64,000 bases of DNA from Brevibacillus porteri (GCF_003013475.1 NZ_PXZO01000027.1:62001-126000), one strand, 5' to 3'; positions 54,396-63,642 are shown, counted from the stretch's first letter. A program made the numbers and translations. Notes: generated by a model from the letters alone, not told the origin.

Positions 54396-54764
54396 TTGGC
54401 CATCTCTAACAAGAAAAAGCTGGAAGCCGAAATCAGCGAAGCATTCATAAAATTTCAGCGTGAACTAATTGGACGAGGTCCACAGGAAGCGAAGACCTAC
54501 ATCGTCGGTGATATGGTCATCGTCAGATTTAAAGGTGTTCTCACCGTCGAAGAAAAGCATCTGTCCAGTCACGATAAAGGTCGCCGCATCGTCAAAGAAA
54601 TGCGCGAGGTTCTCCGTGAGATGTACAGCGAAGAATCGGAAGAAATCGTAGAAAAGCTGACAAGCTGCAAGGTACTATCCAGCCATAGTGATATCAGCAC
54701 GAAAATGGGTGAACGGATTGAGGTTTATGTATTGGACAAGGACCTCGAAAAAATATTAGGCTAA
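54396..54764 (+). CDS. DUF2294 protein
   Basis: 122 aa. TTG start at 54396 with GGGAGG nine bases before; a nearby ATG is out of frame. Sequence features of the Na-translocating-decarboxylase-like DUF2294 family: GRGPQEAKTYIVGDMVIVRF, KGVLTVEEKHLSS, GRRIVKEMREVLREMYSEES. Function unknown; soluble. Divergent from the kdpF-kdpB pair. Confidence 0.85.
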   Translation: MAISNKKKLEAEISEAFIKFQRELIGRGPQEAKTYIVGDMVIVRFKGVLTVEEKHLSSHDKGRRIVKEMREVLREMYSEESEEIVEKLTSCKVLSSHSDISTKMGERIEVYVLDKDLEKILG

Positions 54765-54777
54765 TTTTACAAAGCGC

Positions 54778-54809
54778 GGCTCCGCCTTCATTTGCAGGCG
54801 GAGCCTTTT
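54778..54809 (+). terminator. Terminator between DUF2294 gene and the opu operon
   Basis: Stem GGCTCCGCCT/AGGCGGAGCC, T4 tail on the plus strand; may also serve the minus-strand operon. Confidence 0.85.
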
Positions 54810-54820
54810 CTATTCCTCTC

Positions 54821-55231
54821 TTACCCACTCATCTGTTCGGCCAACCAGCCATAGCCTTTATACCCGGGCTGGCTCACAATGACGTGATTCGCCCCGAGCG
54901 CCTTGTATAACATCGCGTTCCGATGTTCCTGCGTCATCACAAAAATCCGGCAGGTACCAAGCTGCTTGAACAGTGTAATGAAGTCGCGTCCCTCCGCCCA
55001 CTCATCGGGAAAGATGTAGACGGAATGGTAGAGCAGCAAGGATTCCTGATCGCGGTAGCACTCGTCAAATGAGATGGGCAAAAAACGCTGAATCGTCTTG
55101 TCGCAAGGCCCTGCTGTCAATGAAAAGGCACCGGGATTCCTTCCCCAAAAAGCAGGCAAACTGTCACAGCATAGTGTCTGGACAAAAGAAGTGAAAGCTT
55201 CCCCCTTGCCCATTACGAGATAATGCTTCAT
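54821..55231 (-). CDS. Small RCK/TrkA-N-like protein in the opu operon
   Basis: 136 aa, not firmly recognised. Begins with a beta strand and KGEAFTSF; the C-terminal part CRIFVMTQEHRNAMLYKALG, ANHVIVSQ resembles the second half of TrkA-N/RCK domains (strand, helix, LGA-x-x-V). The nucleotide motif GxGxxG is missing. It starts 17 bases after the binding-protein gene, so it belongs to the c-di-AMP-controlled operon. Confidence 0.6.
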   Translation of the reverse strand: MKHYLVMGKGEAFTSFVQTLCCDSLPAFWGRNPGAFSLTAGPCDKTIQRFLPISFDECYRDQESLLLYHSVYIFPDEWAEGRDFITLFKQLGTCRIFVMTQEHRNAMLYKALGANHVIVSQPGYKGYGWLAEQMSG

Positions 55232-55248
55232 AGCAGCGCCCCCCTTCC

Positions 55249-56184
55249 TTATTGGAGATCCTCAATGGACGAGATGTTCATGTACGAAGGAACCACGAGT
55301 CCGATTTTGGTTCCGTCGAGATTCGGACCCAAATCCTCGATTTGCCCACCAAACTTTTTCAAATAGCTCGTATCTGTAGACGGCAGCCAAGCCGCAACCA
55401 TCCCATCTACATCCCCAATGGCCACTCCTGCCCACATCGGTCCAGTCTGCACCTGACTCAATTCGACTTCATACCCCAGCTTCTGCTCCAGCACATGCTC
55501 TACAACGTGCGAGCTGGCAATCTCGGAATCCCATGCTACATAAGCGAGAGTCAGCTTCTCTTTTTGGACAGGCTGTATGCCCTCCACCCATTTCGCTACT
55601 TTGACTTCGTTGTTTTTTACCCATTCCGCAGCGGCCACTTCCGGATCTTTTCCGTCAATCATTTGGACCATGACTGACTCCATATCGGCTGGCTCCCACC
55701 AGAACTTATCCAGAAATTGATAGGCAGCAGGCTGATCCTCTTTCAGCCCTTTGCGCACGATGGTATGGATTTGTTCCGCTCCGCCAAAGCCGTTCTTCGG
55801 GTCCTCCAAATATTTCAAATCCATCTTTTTAAACATCCAATGCGGCGTCCAGCCCGTAATGATAATCGGTTCCTTCGCTTCGTACGCCTTGATCAAAGCT
55901 GCTGTCATCGCTGCATCGGAGCCTTCAACAAGCTGCCATTTATCCAAGCCATACAGGTTCATGACTTCCTCTGTCTTCACCATCGAGCCTGCTCCTGCGT
56001 CGATTCCGATGATTTTGTAGTCGAGCTTTTCTCCTAGCGCGTTGTCCGACGTCTCAGAAGGAATAGGACCGACTACCGTTGCTGTCGGTATTTGTGTGCT
56101 TGTGTTTTGACTGGAGCAGCCTGCGAGCCAAGCTGTCGCTCCCATCATCACTGCCAGTAAAGCTGGAACCGCTTTGTTCATCAT
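55249..56184 (-). CDS. opuAC: Glycine betaine/proline-type ABC substrate-binding lipoprotein
   Basis: 311 aa. Lipoprotein signal with LAGCSS; start ATG 56184 overlaps the permease stop (ATGATGA), with GGAGAG upstream. OpuAC domain: KIIGIDAGAGSMVKTEEVMN, IIITGWTPHWMFKKMDLKYL, VDGMVAAWLPSTDTSYLKKF. It captures quaternary-amine osmoprotectants outside the membrane. Exact ligand is open. Confidence 0.93.
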   Translation of the reverse strand: MMNKAVPALLAVMMGATAWLAGCSSQNTSTQIPTATVVGPIPSETSDNALGEKLDYKIIGIDAGAGSMVKTEEVMNLYGLDKWQLVEGSDAAMTAALIKAYEAKEPIIITGWTPHWMFKKMDLKYLEDPKNGFGGAEQIHTIVRKGLKEDQPAAYQFLDKFWWEPADMESVMVQMIDGKDPEVAAAEWVKNNEVKVAKWVEGIQPVQKEKLTLAYVAWDSEIASSHVVEHVLEQKLGYEVELSQVQTGPMWAGVAIGDVDGMVAAWLPSTDTSYLKKFGGQIEDLGPNLDGTKIGLVVPSYMNISSIEDLQ

Positions 56185-57023
56185 ATGTTTCTCTCCTTTT
56201 TTCCTGCATGTTGAGTAAGCCGATCCAAGACGATAGCGATGATCACGATGGATAGCCCCGCCTCGAATCCTCTTCCTATATCCACTTGCGATACGGCGCG
56301 ATATACGTCTGCACCCAAGCCTTTTGCCCCGATCATAGCCGCTATGACCACCATCGACAGGGCGAGCATGATGCACTGATTGACTCCCGCCAAGATCGTC
56401 GATTTCGCATACGGCAGTTGCACTTTCACGAGCTTTTGCCACCCAGTTGCGCCAAAGGCATCCGCTGCTTCCTCCATTTCCGCTGGCACCTGACGTATGC
56501 CTAAGTTCGTGAGACGCACAATTGGCGGCAAAGCAAAAATAACGGAGGCAATGACTCCCGGCACCTCACCCAAGCCAAAGAAAAAGATCGCGGGAATCAA
56601 GTAAACGAACGCTGGCATCGTCTGCATCAAATCCAGTATTGGCGTGACCAGATTGCGAAACGTATCGTATCTCGCGCAAAGAATGCCCACCGGAATCCCG
56701 ATGGCGATCGAAATCATGGTGGCAGTGAGGACGAGTCCCAATGTCTCCATCGTTTCATCCCAGTACCCCAGGTTGTGAATGAGAGAAAGTCCGACAACCG
56801 TAAAGACCATTGACGCTCTCCCTGCAAAAACCCACGCAGCGGCCCCCAGCAGCAAGATGAGAATCAGCGAAGGTATCTCCGCCAAAACCGTGGAACAGTA
56901 AGTCACCATCGTAGAAATGACGATAGACACTGGATCAAACAATACCCCTTTGTACTGGCCCAGCACCTCCACGAACCCTTCCATCCATTCGCCAATCGGC
57001 AGCTTAGGCACGACGTCCATCAC
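56181..57023 (-). CDS. opuAB: Glycine betaine/proline-type ABC permease
   Basis: 280 aa, six or so membrane helices with the ProW-type EAA loop (EEAADAFGATGWQKLVKVQL) near residue 190. Start GTG-ATG at 57023 overlaps the ATPase gene by 20 bases. Forms the channel of the uptake system. Confidence 0.95.
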   Translation of the reverse strand: MMDVVPKLPIGEWMEGFVEVLGQYKGVLFDPVSIVISTMVTYCSTVLAEIPSLILILLLGAAAWVFAGRASMVFTVVGLSLIHNLGYWDETMETLGLVLTATMISIAIGIPVGILCARYDTFRNLVTPILDLMQTMPAFVYLIPAIFFFGLGEVPGVIASVIFALPPIVRLTNLGIRQVPAEMEEAADAFGATGWQKLVKVQLPYAKSTILAGVNQCIMLALSMVVIAAMIGAKGLGADVYRAVSQVDIGRGFEAGLSIVIIAIVLDRLTQHAGKKERNI

Positions 57024-58230
57024 TCATCACCTCTGCTCTCTGGTGTTCTTGGACATTGACTTTGCCTACCAGCCCGCCTAGCACCGCTCCTTTTACGATG
57101 ACACCCAACAAACGCTGCTGCTCGCCCACTACCGCAATCGGGACGTGCAGGTCTGCCATCATTGGGAACAAACTGTGCAGACGTGCGTCAGGTGAAACAG
57201 TAGGGAGGTCGGTTTTCATAATCGTCTCCAGTGAATCCCCCGTACCGATCGCGAGTGATACGTCATACGCCGTAATCAAGCCGAGCAGTGTGCGCTTTTT
57301 GTCCACGACGTACAAGCTGGACACGCCGTTATCCATCATGAGTTGCAGCGCCACTCGAGCCCCTTTGTCAGGCGTGATTGCTTCTGCCCGTTTCATCACA
57401 TTTTCAGCAACGAGCACTCTGGACAGGTCGGCATCCTCGACGAACTTCCGCACGAATTCATCCGCTGGGTCTGCCATGATTTCTTCCGGGCGGCCGATCT
57501 GAATGATCTGTCCGTCTTTCATAAAGGCAATCCGATCACCCAGCCTCAACGCCTCGTGCAAGTCATGTGTAATGAACAGGATCGTCTTTTTCATCGTCAT
57601 CTGAAGCTCCAGTAGCTCATCCTGCATGTCTTTTCGAATGAGCGGGTCCAGTGCACTGAACGCTTCGTCCATCAAGAGAATATCTGGATTATTAGCCAAC
57701 GCCCGCGCCAATCCGACTCGCTGGCGCATCCCTCCGCTCAATTGATCCGGGTACGCATTTTCCCACTCGGTTAACCCAACGAGCGCAAGCGCTTCCCGTG
57801 CTTTTTCTTGCCGGAGCCCTGGTGGTACTTGTTGAATCTCCAAACCGAACTCGACGTTTTCTCGTACCGTCCGCTGCGGAAACAGGGCGAAGTTTTGGAA
57901 AACCATCCCGAGCTTCTTCCTCCTCACCTCGCGCAAAGCCGATGCCTTCATGTCCACGATCTCTTCTCCATCGATCTCGATGCTTCCACTCGTTGGATCA
58001 ATCAGTCGATTACACAGTCGGATTAAGGTTGATTTGCCGCTGCCGGACAGGCCCATGATCACGAAGATTTCACCTTCCTCGACTTCAAAGCTGACCTGAT
58101 TCACCCCGATAGACTGGCCCGTTTGCTTGTAAATTTGTTCTTTCGTACGTCCTTCTGCCAGTAGCTTCAAGGCCAGCTCGGGCTGCTTGCCGAACACTTT
58201 TGTCAGTTGATAGACCTTCATTTTGGGCAT
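57004..58230 (-). CDS. opuAA: Glycine betaine/proline-type ABC ATPase with CBS domains
   Basis: 408 aa from ATG 58230 (GGATGAGGGA upstream; the longer frame enters a leader hairpin). ProV signature MKVYQLTKVFGKQPELALKL, Walker A GLSGSGKST, signature LSGGMRQRVGLARALA, Walker B ILLMDEAFSALDP, then a C-terminal pair of CBS domains (VSSLYVVDKKRTLLGLITAY; VPIAVVGEQQRLLGVIVKGA). CBS domains in such ATPases sense ionic strength or c-di-AMP. First gene behind a c-di-AMP riboswitch. Confidence 0.95.
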   Translation of the reverse strand: MPKMKVYQLTKVFGKQPELALKLLAEGRTKEQIYKQTGQSIGVNQVSFEVEEGEIFVIMGLSGSGKSTLIRLCNRLIDPTSGSIEIDGEEIVDMKASALREVRRKKLGMVFQNFALFPQRTVRENVEFGLEIQQVPPGLRQEKAREALALVGLTEWENAYPDQLSGGMRQRVGLARALANNPDILLMDEAFSALDPLIRKDMQDELLELQMTMKKTILFITHDLHEALRLGDRIAFMKDGQIIQIGRPEEIMADPADEFVRKFVEDADLSRVLVAENVMKRAEAITPDKGARVALQLMMDNGVSSLYVVDKKRTLLGLITAYDVSLAIGTGDSLETIMKTDLPTVSPDARLHSLFPMMADLHVPIAVVGEQQRLLGVIVKGAVLGGLVGKVNVQEHQRAEVMSDGRRA

Positions 58231-58263
58231 GGTATCCCTCATCCTTCGTTTTTTCGTAAATGC

Positions 58264-58345
58264 AAAAAGCCTGCGAAGTTTCCACACTCCAGCAAAACCA
58301 AGCATGCACGCTTGATTTTTACTCGTGTTGAAAATCCGCAGGCTT
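58264..58345 (-). promoter_or_regulatory. Second terminator-like hairpin in the opu leader
   Basis: Minus strand AAGCCTGCG/CGCAGGCTT with inner TTTTCAACAC/GTGTGGAAA and AAAATCAAGC/GCTTGGTTTT stems and a T5 tail, only 37 bases before the opuAA ATG. Confidence 0.75.
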
Positions 58346-58496
58346 ACGTAATACCTGGCATCCCTTTTCAGGACTCCCTGTACTCTGTCTTCCTGATTTC
58401 GATTGTCAGCGGTTTATGTCGTACCGACTGCCTCCCAGCGATCCACACGTTTTTCGATAACGTCTGTATGGCGTAAGCTGCTCATCGGTATATCCA

Positions 58497-58566
58497 TAAA
58501 AAATAGGCCGATCCATCCTTTTTCTCCAGAACAAAGGTCCCAAAGAAAAAGCCTGCATCGGCCTAT
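58497..58566 (-). terminator. Riboswitch terminator, opu leader
   Basis: Minus strand ATAGGCCGAT/ATCGGCCTAT enclosing CTTTTTCT/AGAAAAAG, then T6. Confidence 0.85.
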
Positions 58567-58623
58567 CACACGCCCGCAAGGAATCCCCTTGTTGCGTATT
58601 ATATGCCTAGACTTTATCCATCC

Positions 58624-58767
58624 ATGACCTTCCCTGCTTTGGCCGACGAGGTTAGCTGACGGGTAGGATGGCAGAGAAGACTTTTCCTCATCCCTCCTGA
58701 TCACTCAGGATTAACCCCAAAAGATTGGTTCCCCCGCTTCCGAAAATCTCGGAACTAGGCCGTATGT
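58624..58767 (-). ncRNA. c-di-AMP (ydaO/yuaA) riboswitch, opu operon
   Basis: Minus-strand order of ydaO elements: GTTCCGAGATTTTCGGAAGC, GGGGGAACCAATC, GGGGTTAATCC, GGAGGGATGAGG, CCATCCTACCCGTCAGCTAA, CCTCGTCGGCC. Shares long identical blocks with the kdp copy. Predicts shut-off of osmolyte uptake at high c-di-AMP. Confidence 0.93.
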
Positions 58768-58799
58768 GTTGTTTCTTGATTAAGCTTGATTGTGATTTG

Positions 58800-58828
58800 A
58801 TTATACGCTCGCTTCCAGTTATTGTGAA
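58800..58828 (-). promoter_or_regulatory. Promoter of the opu riboswitch transcript
   Basis: Minus strand TTCACA, 17 bases, TATAAT; about 30 bases before the aptamer. Confidence 0.75.
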
Positions 58829-58949
58829 CGTTCGTTTAGCACGGTTTTAACCGGACTTTGTCTTTCTTTATGAATCGGATTGGATTAGCTCTCGGTTACT
58901 CATTCGATTAAAGGAATCGTGCGTTATTCTCTCTCGCATGTGGGGTGGG

Positions 58950-59153
58950 GAGGAAACAGGAGAAAACGCTCAGCTTCTTGGAACACCTGCGAGGGAGCAT
59001 GGGTGCCCGGCTCCGTGAAAAAAAGCGAAACCGCGTCCAAAGTAGTCCATTCAAGATGTGTCTCAGAGGTGGACGCTAAAGGCAGTTTCTCTTTTTTTTA
59101 CTGCGCCTCGGTAGGTGTGTCCAAAGATCTTGGCTTATTTCTCCTGTTTCCTC
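58950..59153. repeat. 204-bp imperfect palindrome 1
   Basis: Outer arms GAGGAAACAGGAGAAA and TTTCTCCTGTTTCCTC are perfect. Inner arms pair over much of the length (GCGAAACCGCGTCCA with TGGACGCTAAAGGC; A-run with T-run). No coding frame. Could be a fold-back element or a structured RNA. Confidence 0.75.
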
Positions 59154-59195
59154 TACAAGCTGTTGGGATTCTACATGCATTTAATGAAGCACCCC

Positions 59196-59228
59196 CTTGA
59201 ATGCTGCTTTCAAGATGTAAACAATAGT
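59196..59228 (+). repeat. Short repeat flanking copZ side
   Basis: CTTGA...GCTTTCAAGATGTAAACAA; a related copy in the same orientation lies at 62600-62630 on the copA side. Confidence 0.45.
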
Positions 59229-59234
59229 CGCTTG

Positions 59235-59436
59235 GGAAGAAGAACATTTCCAGTCCTAGCGCCTCTGGAGCCCAACTCAGCGTAGAAATGAATGGCGGGG
59301 GTTGTCAGCTTCAACCTCTGCGAATACATCTTCGAAACTCTACTTTTGAAGCGCTCCCGACATTCATTTCGCAGCGGACAGTCTAACCCCTTGCGGGGCG
59401 TAGGCCGAAGCGTAGACTGGAAATGGGCTTCTTCCC
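59235..59436. repeat. 202-bp imperfect palindrome 2
   Basis: Outer arms GGGAAGAAG..CATTTCCAGTC and GACTGGAAATG..CTTCTTCCC pair, as do GAAATGAATGGCGGG/CCCGACATTCATTTC further in and CTTCAA/TTGAAG near the tip. Same size as the element at 58950 but different sequence. Confidence 0.75.
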
Positions 59437-59467
59437 CTCCCCTACAGCTACTCCAAGCAAAACAGCC

Positions 59468-59507
59468 AAAAAGCTCCCGCCTCATGGAATCAGGCAGGAG
59501 CTTTTTT
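59468..59507. terminator. Terminator after copZ
   Basis: Stem AAAAGCTCCTGCCT/AGGCGGGAGCTTTT (minus strand), nine-base loop, T tail; symmetrical enough for both directions. Confidence 0.85.
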
Positions 59508-59527
59508 CGATAGTAATAGCACGATGC

Positions 59528-59728
59528 TTAAACGACGTCGTAGCCTTGGTCTTCGATTGCTTCTTTTACTGCTTCGAGTGTCAATGTGCTCTCATTGTAG
59601 GAAACATCAACCTTTTTATCAGCCAAGTGCACTTTGCCTTCTGCACCCAGTTCTTTCAATGTATTCTCGATGCGCGCTACGCATTTGTTGCAAGACATAC
59701 CTTCTACGTTCAATGTGATATTTGTCAT
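59528..59728 (-). CDS. copZ: Copper chaperone CopZ
   Basis: 66 aa heavy-metal-associated domain. Cu(I) site GMSCNKCVARIE near residue 11. ATG at 59728 follows AAGGAG. Carries Cu(I) to CopA; 65 bases downstream of copA in the same operon. Confidence 0.95.
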   Translation of the reverse strand: MTNITLNVEGMSCNKCVARIENTLKELGAEGKVHLADKKVDVSYNESTLTLEAVKEAIEDQGYDVV

Positions 59729-59793
59729 GATCAAATCTCTCCTTACATTTTATGTTGTATAGGTAAGGCGGACAAAGCCGCTTGTTACTGTTG

Positions 59794-62214
59794 TTACAGC
59801 TTCACTCGTTGCAGTCTCAGTGCGTTGAGTACAACGGATACGGAGCTGAAGGCCATTGCAGCACCGGCAAGCCATGGAGCGAGGAAGCCAATTGCGGCAA
59901 TCGGGATGCCCAAGGTGTTGTAGGCCAGTGCCCAGAACAGGTTTTGCTTGATGTTGCGGATGGTGAGTTTGCTCATCTCGATGGCGTCTGCGACACTGGT
60001 CAGTTCGCCGCGCATCAAGGTAATATCGGCTGCTTCCATAGCCACATCTGTACCTGTACCGATTGCCATACCGACGTCAGCGGTAGCGAGTGCAGGAGCA
60101 TCGTTGATACCATCGCCGACCATCGCAACTTTTTTGCCTTGTTCTTGCAGTTTTTTCACTTCTGCGGCCTTGCCTTCAGGCAGGACTTCTGCGATGACGT
60201 GATCGATTCCTGCTTCACGGGCAATGGCCTCAGCAGTTTGACGGTTGTCACCGGTCATCATGATCACAGTCAATCCCATTGCTTTCATGCGTTGAACAGC
60301 TTCCTTGGAGGTCGGTTTGATCGTATCCGCTACGGCAATCAAGCCAGCGAGCTTGCCTTCGACGACTGCGAGCATCGCCGTTTTACCGGAGCGCTCCAGT
60401 GCCAGCATGGTATCAGACACTGCTTGATACGAAATTTGATGTTTTTCCAGCAAGCGGCGGGTACCGACGAGTACTTCTTTGCCAGCGACGGTTGCCTGGA
60501 TACCGAAACCAGGAATGGCTTCAAAAGAATCTGTATTCGTCAAGGTGATTCCTTTATCTGCAATTCCGCGAACGATGGCTTGAGCCAATGGGTGCTCGGA
60601 ATTTTTCTCAGCGGCGCCGACCAAAGAGAGTAGCTCTTGTTCTTCGATATCAATGGCAATGACGTCTGTCAGTTCTGGCTCGCCTTTGGTTACAGTCCCT
60701 GTTTTATCGAGGACGATCGTATCCAGGTGGTGAGCAGTCTCCAGATGCTCCCCGCCTTTGAACAAGATGCCCAACTCAGCTGCGCGTCCAGAGCCCGCCA
60801 TGATCGAGGTCGGTGTTGCCAGACCGAGGGCGCACGGGCATGCGATTACGAGTACAGCAATTGCTTTCTCCAAAGCCTCACCGAAGTTGCCAGGTATAAC
60901 GAAGAAGTACCAGATCAAGAAGGTAAGAATGGCAATCCCTACGACGATTGGGACAAAAATCCCCGAGATGCTGTCAGCTACGCGCTGAATCGGTGCTTTA
61001 GTTCCTTGTGCTTCTTCCACTACTTTAATGATTTGCGCCAGAGCCGTTTCTTTTCCGACTTTGGTTGCCTGGACCTTCAAAAAGCCGTTTTTGTTCAAGG
61101 TGGCGCCGATGACGGTATCGCCTGCGGCTTTATCCACCGGAATACTTTCGCCAGTCAGCATGGACTCATCCACTGCGGACTGTCCTTCCATGACGATGCC
61201 ATCGACAGGTACTTTGTCGCCCGGCTTCACGTGAACAACGTCGCCCAGTCTCACTTCTTCTACAGGAATGGTCATTTCGACGCCATCCCGTACGACTATT
61301 GCTGTTTTTGCTTGCAAGCCCATCAGCTTGCGGATCGCTTCCGAAGAGCGTCCCTTTGCTTTCATCTCAAACAATTTACCCAAGACGATCAACGTGATCA
61401 GTACCGCACTCGTCTCAAAGTACAGCTCCAGCATATGGCCGCCATGAGCACCGATGGAGTTGATCGCGACCCATAAACTGTAGAAATAAGCAGCTGAGGT
61501 ACCGAGAGCAACCAGCACATCCATGTTAGCACTCTTGTTGCGAAGGGCTTTGAAAGCTCCCACGTAAAACTGTGCTCCGATGATGAATTGTACAGGTGTT
61601 GCCAATGCGAGCTGTACCCACGGATTCATCAAGATTTCAGGCAGCCAGATAAACGAGGTGAAGGAAAAGTGGCTCACCATCGACCAGAGCAGCGGGAGCG
61701 ACAGAATCGCGGAAATCCAGAACTTGCGGGTCTGCCGTTTGATTTCTTCCTGGCGACGATCTACTTTTTCTTCTTCTTTTCCTTCTTCCTTGCGAGTCGC
61801 CTGATACCCTAGCTTTTCTACCTTTTGAATAATGTCCGTCACACTTACCTGTGATGAATCGTACTCGACAGTGGCTGTTTCCATCGCCAGGTTCACGTTA
61901 GCCTTCAGAACCCCAGCTGTTTTGTTCAAACCTTTTTCGATCCGTGTGGAGCAAGCCGCACATGTCATTCCCGAGATGTTTAGCTCCACCTTGTCAGTGA
62001 CGACACCATAGCCGAGCGATTCAATTTTGGAGCGGATGTCGTCGATGTTCGTTTTCGATGGATCGAACACGACTGTGGATTTTTCCAAGGCCAGATTGAC
62101 GTTGGCAGTCTCCACTCCCTCCATTTTTCCCAGGCCCTTTTCGATGCGCAGTGCACAAGCTGCGCAAGTCATCCCTGAGATTGCGACTGTTGCCTCTGCT
62201 GTTTTGGCACTCAT
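59794..62214 (-). CDS. copA: Cu(I)-exporting P1B-ATPase CopA
   Basis: 806 aa. Two N-terminal metal domains (C17/C20 and C85/C88, both GMTCAAC), eight membrane helices, TGES at 354-357, ion-binding CPC at 459-461, phosphorylated Asp503 (DKTGT), HP motif ([10 protein letters not shown]) and [10 protein letters not shown]. Pumps Cu(I) out. Behind a promoter with a CsoR-type box in its spacer. Confidence 0.97.
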   Translation of the reverse strand: MSAKTAEATVAISGMTCAACALRIEKGLGKMEGVETANVNLALEKSTVVFDPSKTNIDDIRSKIESLGYGVVTDKVELNISGMTCAACSTRIEKGLNKTAGVLKANVNLAMETATVEYDSSQVSVTDIIQKVEKLGYQATRKEEGKEEEKVDRRQEEIKRQTRKFWISAILSLPLLWSMVSHFSFTSFIWLPEILMNPWVQLALATPVQFIIGAQFYVGAFKALRNKSANMDVLVALGTSAAYFYSLWVAINSIGAHGGHMLELYFETSAVLITLIVLGKLFEMKAKGRSSEAIRKLMGLQAKTAIVVRDGVEMTIPVEEVRLGDVVHVKPGDKVPVDGIVMEGQSAVDESMLTGESIPVDKAAGDTVIGATLNKNGFLKVQATKVGKETALAQIIKVVEEAQGTKAPIQRVADSISGIFVPIVVGIAILTFLIWYFFVIPGNFGEALEKAIAVLVIACPCALGLATPTSIMAGSGRAAELGILFKGGEHLETAHHLDTIVLDKTGTVTKGEPELTDVIAIDIEEQELLSLVGAAEKNSEHPLAQAIVRGIADKGITLTNTDSFEAIPGFGIQATVAGKEVLVGTRRLLEKHQISYQAVSDTMLALERSGKTAMLAVVEGKLAGLIAVADTIKPTSKEAVQRMKAMGLTVIMMTGDNRQTAEAIAREAGIDHVIAEVLPEGKAAEVKKLQEQGKKVAMVGDGINDAPALATADVGMAIGTGTDVAMEAADITLMRGELTSVADAIEMSKLTIRNIKQNLFWALAYNTLGIPIAAIGFLAPWLAGAAMAFSSVSVVLNALRLQRVKL

Positions 62215-62228
62215 TTTAATCCCTCCAA

Positions 62229-62245
62229 ATACCCTCGAGGGGTAT
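62229..62245. promoter_or_regulatory. Second CsoR-like palindrome, near the copA start
   Basis: ATACCCTCGAGGGGTAT, a near-perfect TACCC...GGGTA palindrome just before the ribosome site. Confidence 0.6.
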
Positions 62246-62291
62246 ATTTTATCGTATCGTTTCCCTTACGTTGTTTCCTGTTCACACCCTT

Positions 62292-62321
62292 ACTATACAA
62301 TACCCCCTCTGGGTATATCAA
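62292..62321 (-). promoter_or_regulatory. copA promoter with CsoR-like operator in the spacer
   Basis: Minus strand TTGATA, 18 bases, TATAGT. The spacer holds ATACCCAGAGGGGGTAT (62300-62316), the CsoR pattern TACCC...GGGTA; copper would release CsoR. Confidence 0.8.
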
Positions 62322-62416
62322 GCGCTTTTTTCAATTTTTTTCTAAATGGGCTTTATGTGCTGAAAACACAGGGAGAAATGATGGGTGGTCCACTATCCTT
62401 GGTGCCGGACGAAGCC

Positions 62417-62486
62417 CTGCCACATGTTTTCCAGTCGCCTTTTTCCTCACTTCGTTCGGGCGGTCTCCTTCCAAACATATGGCAGT
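62417..62486. repeat. Palindrome 3, core hairpin
   Basis: CTGCCACATGTTT pairs with AAACATATGGCAG, and CGCC/GGCG inside. Weaker pairing extends to about 62390 and 62520 (ATCCT/AGGAT, GAAG/CTTC). Located in the 500-base gap between copA and psuG, which otherwise shows the copA promoter, the short repeat at 62600 and a terminator. Confidence 0.6.
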
Positions 62487-62599
62487 ACTTCTTAACAGCG
62501 AGGATTTTGGCCGCGCTTTTAAACCATAATGCGAGTTTGTTCGGAGGAGTTACAACCAAGATAATTTTTTGAATTTGAGGGAGTCTTCTAAGTAACCCT

Positions 62600-62630
62600 C
62601 TTGAGACAGCTTTCAAGATGTTAACAACAG
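62600..62630 (+). repeat. Short repeat flanking copA side
   Basis: CTTGAGACAGCTTTCAAGAT and following TTAACAACAG; related to 59196-59228, same orientation. Confidence 0.45.
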
Positions 62631-62661
62631 CTTCTTCCCCCCACTACAGCCGCTAAAAAAC

Positions 62662-62689
62662 AAAAAAAGCCCCCGGATTAACCGGGAGC
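62662..62689 (-). terminator. Terminator after psuG
   Basis: Minus strand GCTCCCGG/CCGGGGGC stem, four-base loop, T7 tail. Confidence 0.88.
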
Positions 62690-62712
62690 AATTGTTCGAT
62701 CTTCGCTCTCTC

Positions 62713-63639
62713 TTATTTACCTTGATTCGCTTCTTTCTGATAAGCTACCGCGATTTTCGCAGCTACTTCAGCATTGTGTTTCACCAGCGCGATGTTCGTT
62801 GCCAAGCTCTTGCCTTCTGTCAGCTTTTTCACTTTATCGAGCATGAATGGCGTTACCTGTTTACCCGCAATGTTGTTTTCTTTTGCTTCTGCGAGTGCTT
62901 TTTGGATCACTGCCTCGATTTCCTGGTGATTCAGTGCATCGGATTCTGGTACTGGGTTCGCGATAATCATACCGCCTTTGAGTCCCAGATCCCATTTAGT
63001 GTTCATCATTTTACCGACTTCTTCCGGTGTATCGATGCGCATGTCTACGCCAAATCCGCTTTCGCGAGCGAAGAAGGATGGGAATTCATCTGTGCGGTAG
63101 CCCACAACTGGTACACCTTGCGTTTCCAAATATTCGAGTGTGCGGCCGATATCGAGGATCGATTTCGCACCTGCGCATACTACAGCTACATCTGTTTGCG
63201 CCAACTCAGTCAGGTCAGCAGATACGTCCCAAGTGATTTCACCTTCACGGTGTACCCCGCCGATACCGCCAGTTGCAAACATGTGGATGCCAGCCATCTC
63301 AGCTGCGATCATGGTAGCGGCTACTGTAGTCGCACCGATTTTACCACTAGCCAAAATGTAAGCGAAGTCGCGACGGCTTACTTTTGCTACATTTTTGTTC
63401 GTCGCAAACTCTTCCAGCTCGCTGTCAGTCAAACCGATTTTGATTTTGCCGTCCATGATCCCGATCGTAGCTGGTACGGCACCGTTGTCGCGAATGATTT
63501 GCTCTACTTCTTTTGCCATTTCAATGTTTTGCGGATATGGCATACCGTGAGAAATAATCGTCGTCTCCAGCGCAACTACCGGTAGGTTGTTCTCCAGTGC
63601 GTGGCGTACTTCCTCAGTAAAGGTCAAATATTGTTTCAT
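62713..63639 (-). CDS. psuG: Pseudouridine-5-phosphate glycosidase
   Basis: 308 aa, usual length. Splits pseudouridine 5-phosphate to uracil and ribose 5-phosphate. Family signatures: [85 protein letters not shown]. Starts three bases after the kinase stop; operon psuK-psuG. Confidence 0.97.
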   Translation of the reverse strand: MKQYLTFTEEVRHALENNLPVVALETTIISHGMPYPQNIEMAKEVEQIIRDNGAVPATIGIMDGKIKIGLTDSELEEFATNKNVAKVSRRDFAYILASGKIGATTVAATMIAAEMAGIHMFATGGIGGVHREGEITWDVSADLTELAQTDVAVVCAGAKSILDIGRTLEYLETQGVPVVGYRTDEFPSFFARESGFGVDMRIDTPEEVGKMMNTKWDLGLKGGMIIANPVPESDALNHQEIEAVIQKALAEAKENNIAGKQVTPFMLDKVKKLTEGKSLATNIALVKHNAEVAAKIAVAYQKEANQGK

Positions 63640-63642
63640 CTC

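Noticed and set aside
59782..60633. 283-codon plus-strand frame opposite copA
   Set aside because: Shadow of copA; Cys/His/Phe rich and without ribosome site.
62353..62616. 87-codon minus-strand frame between copA and psuG
   Set aside because: Overlaps a palindromic element, no ribosome site, composition not protein-like.
62692..63585. 297-codon plus-strand frame opposite psuG
   Set aside because: Antisense shadow of a highly conserved gene.
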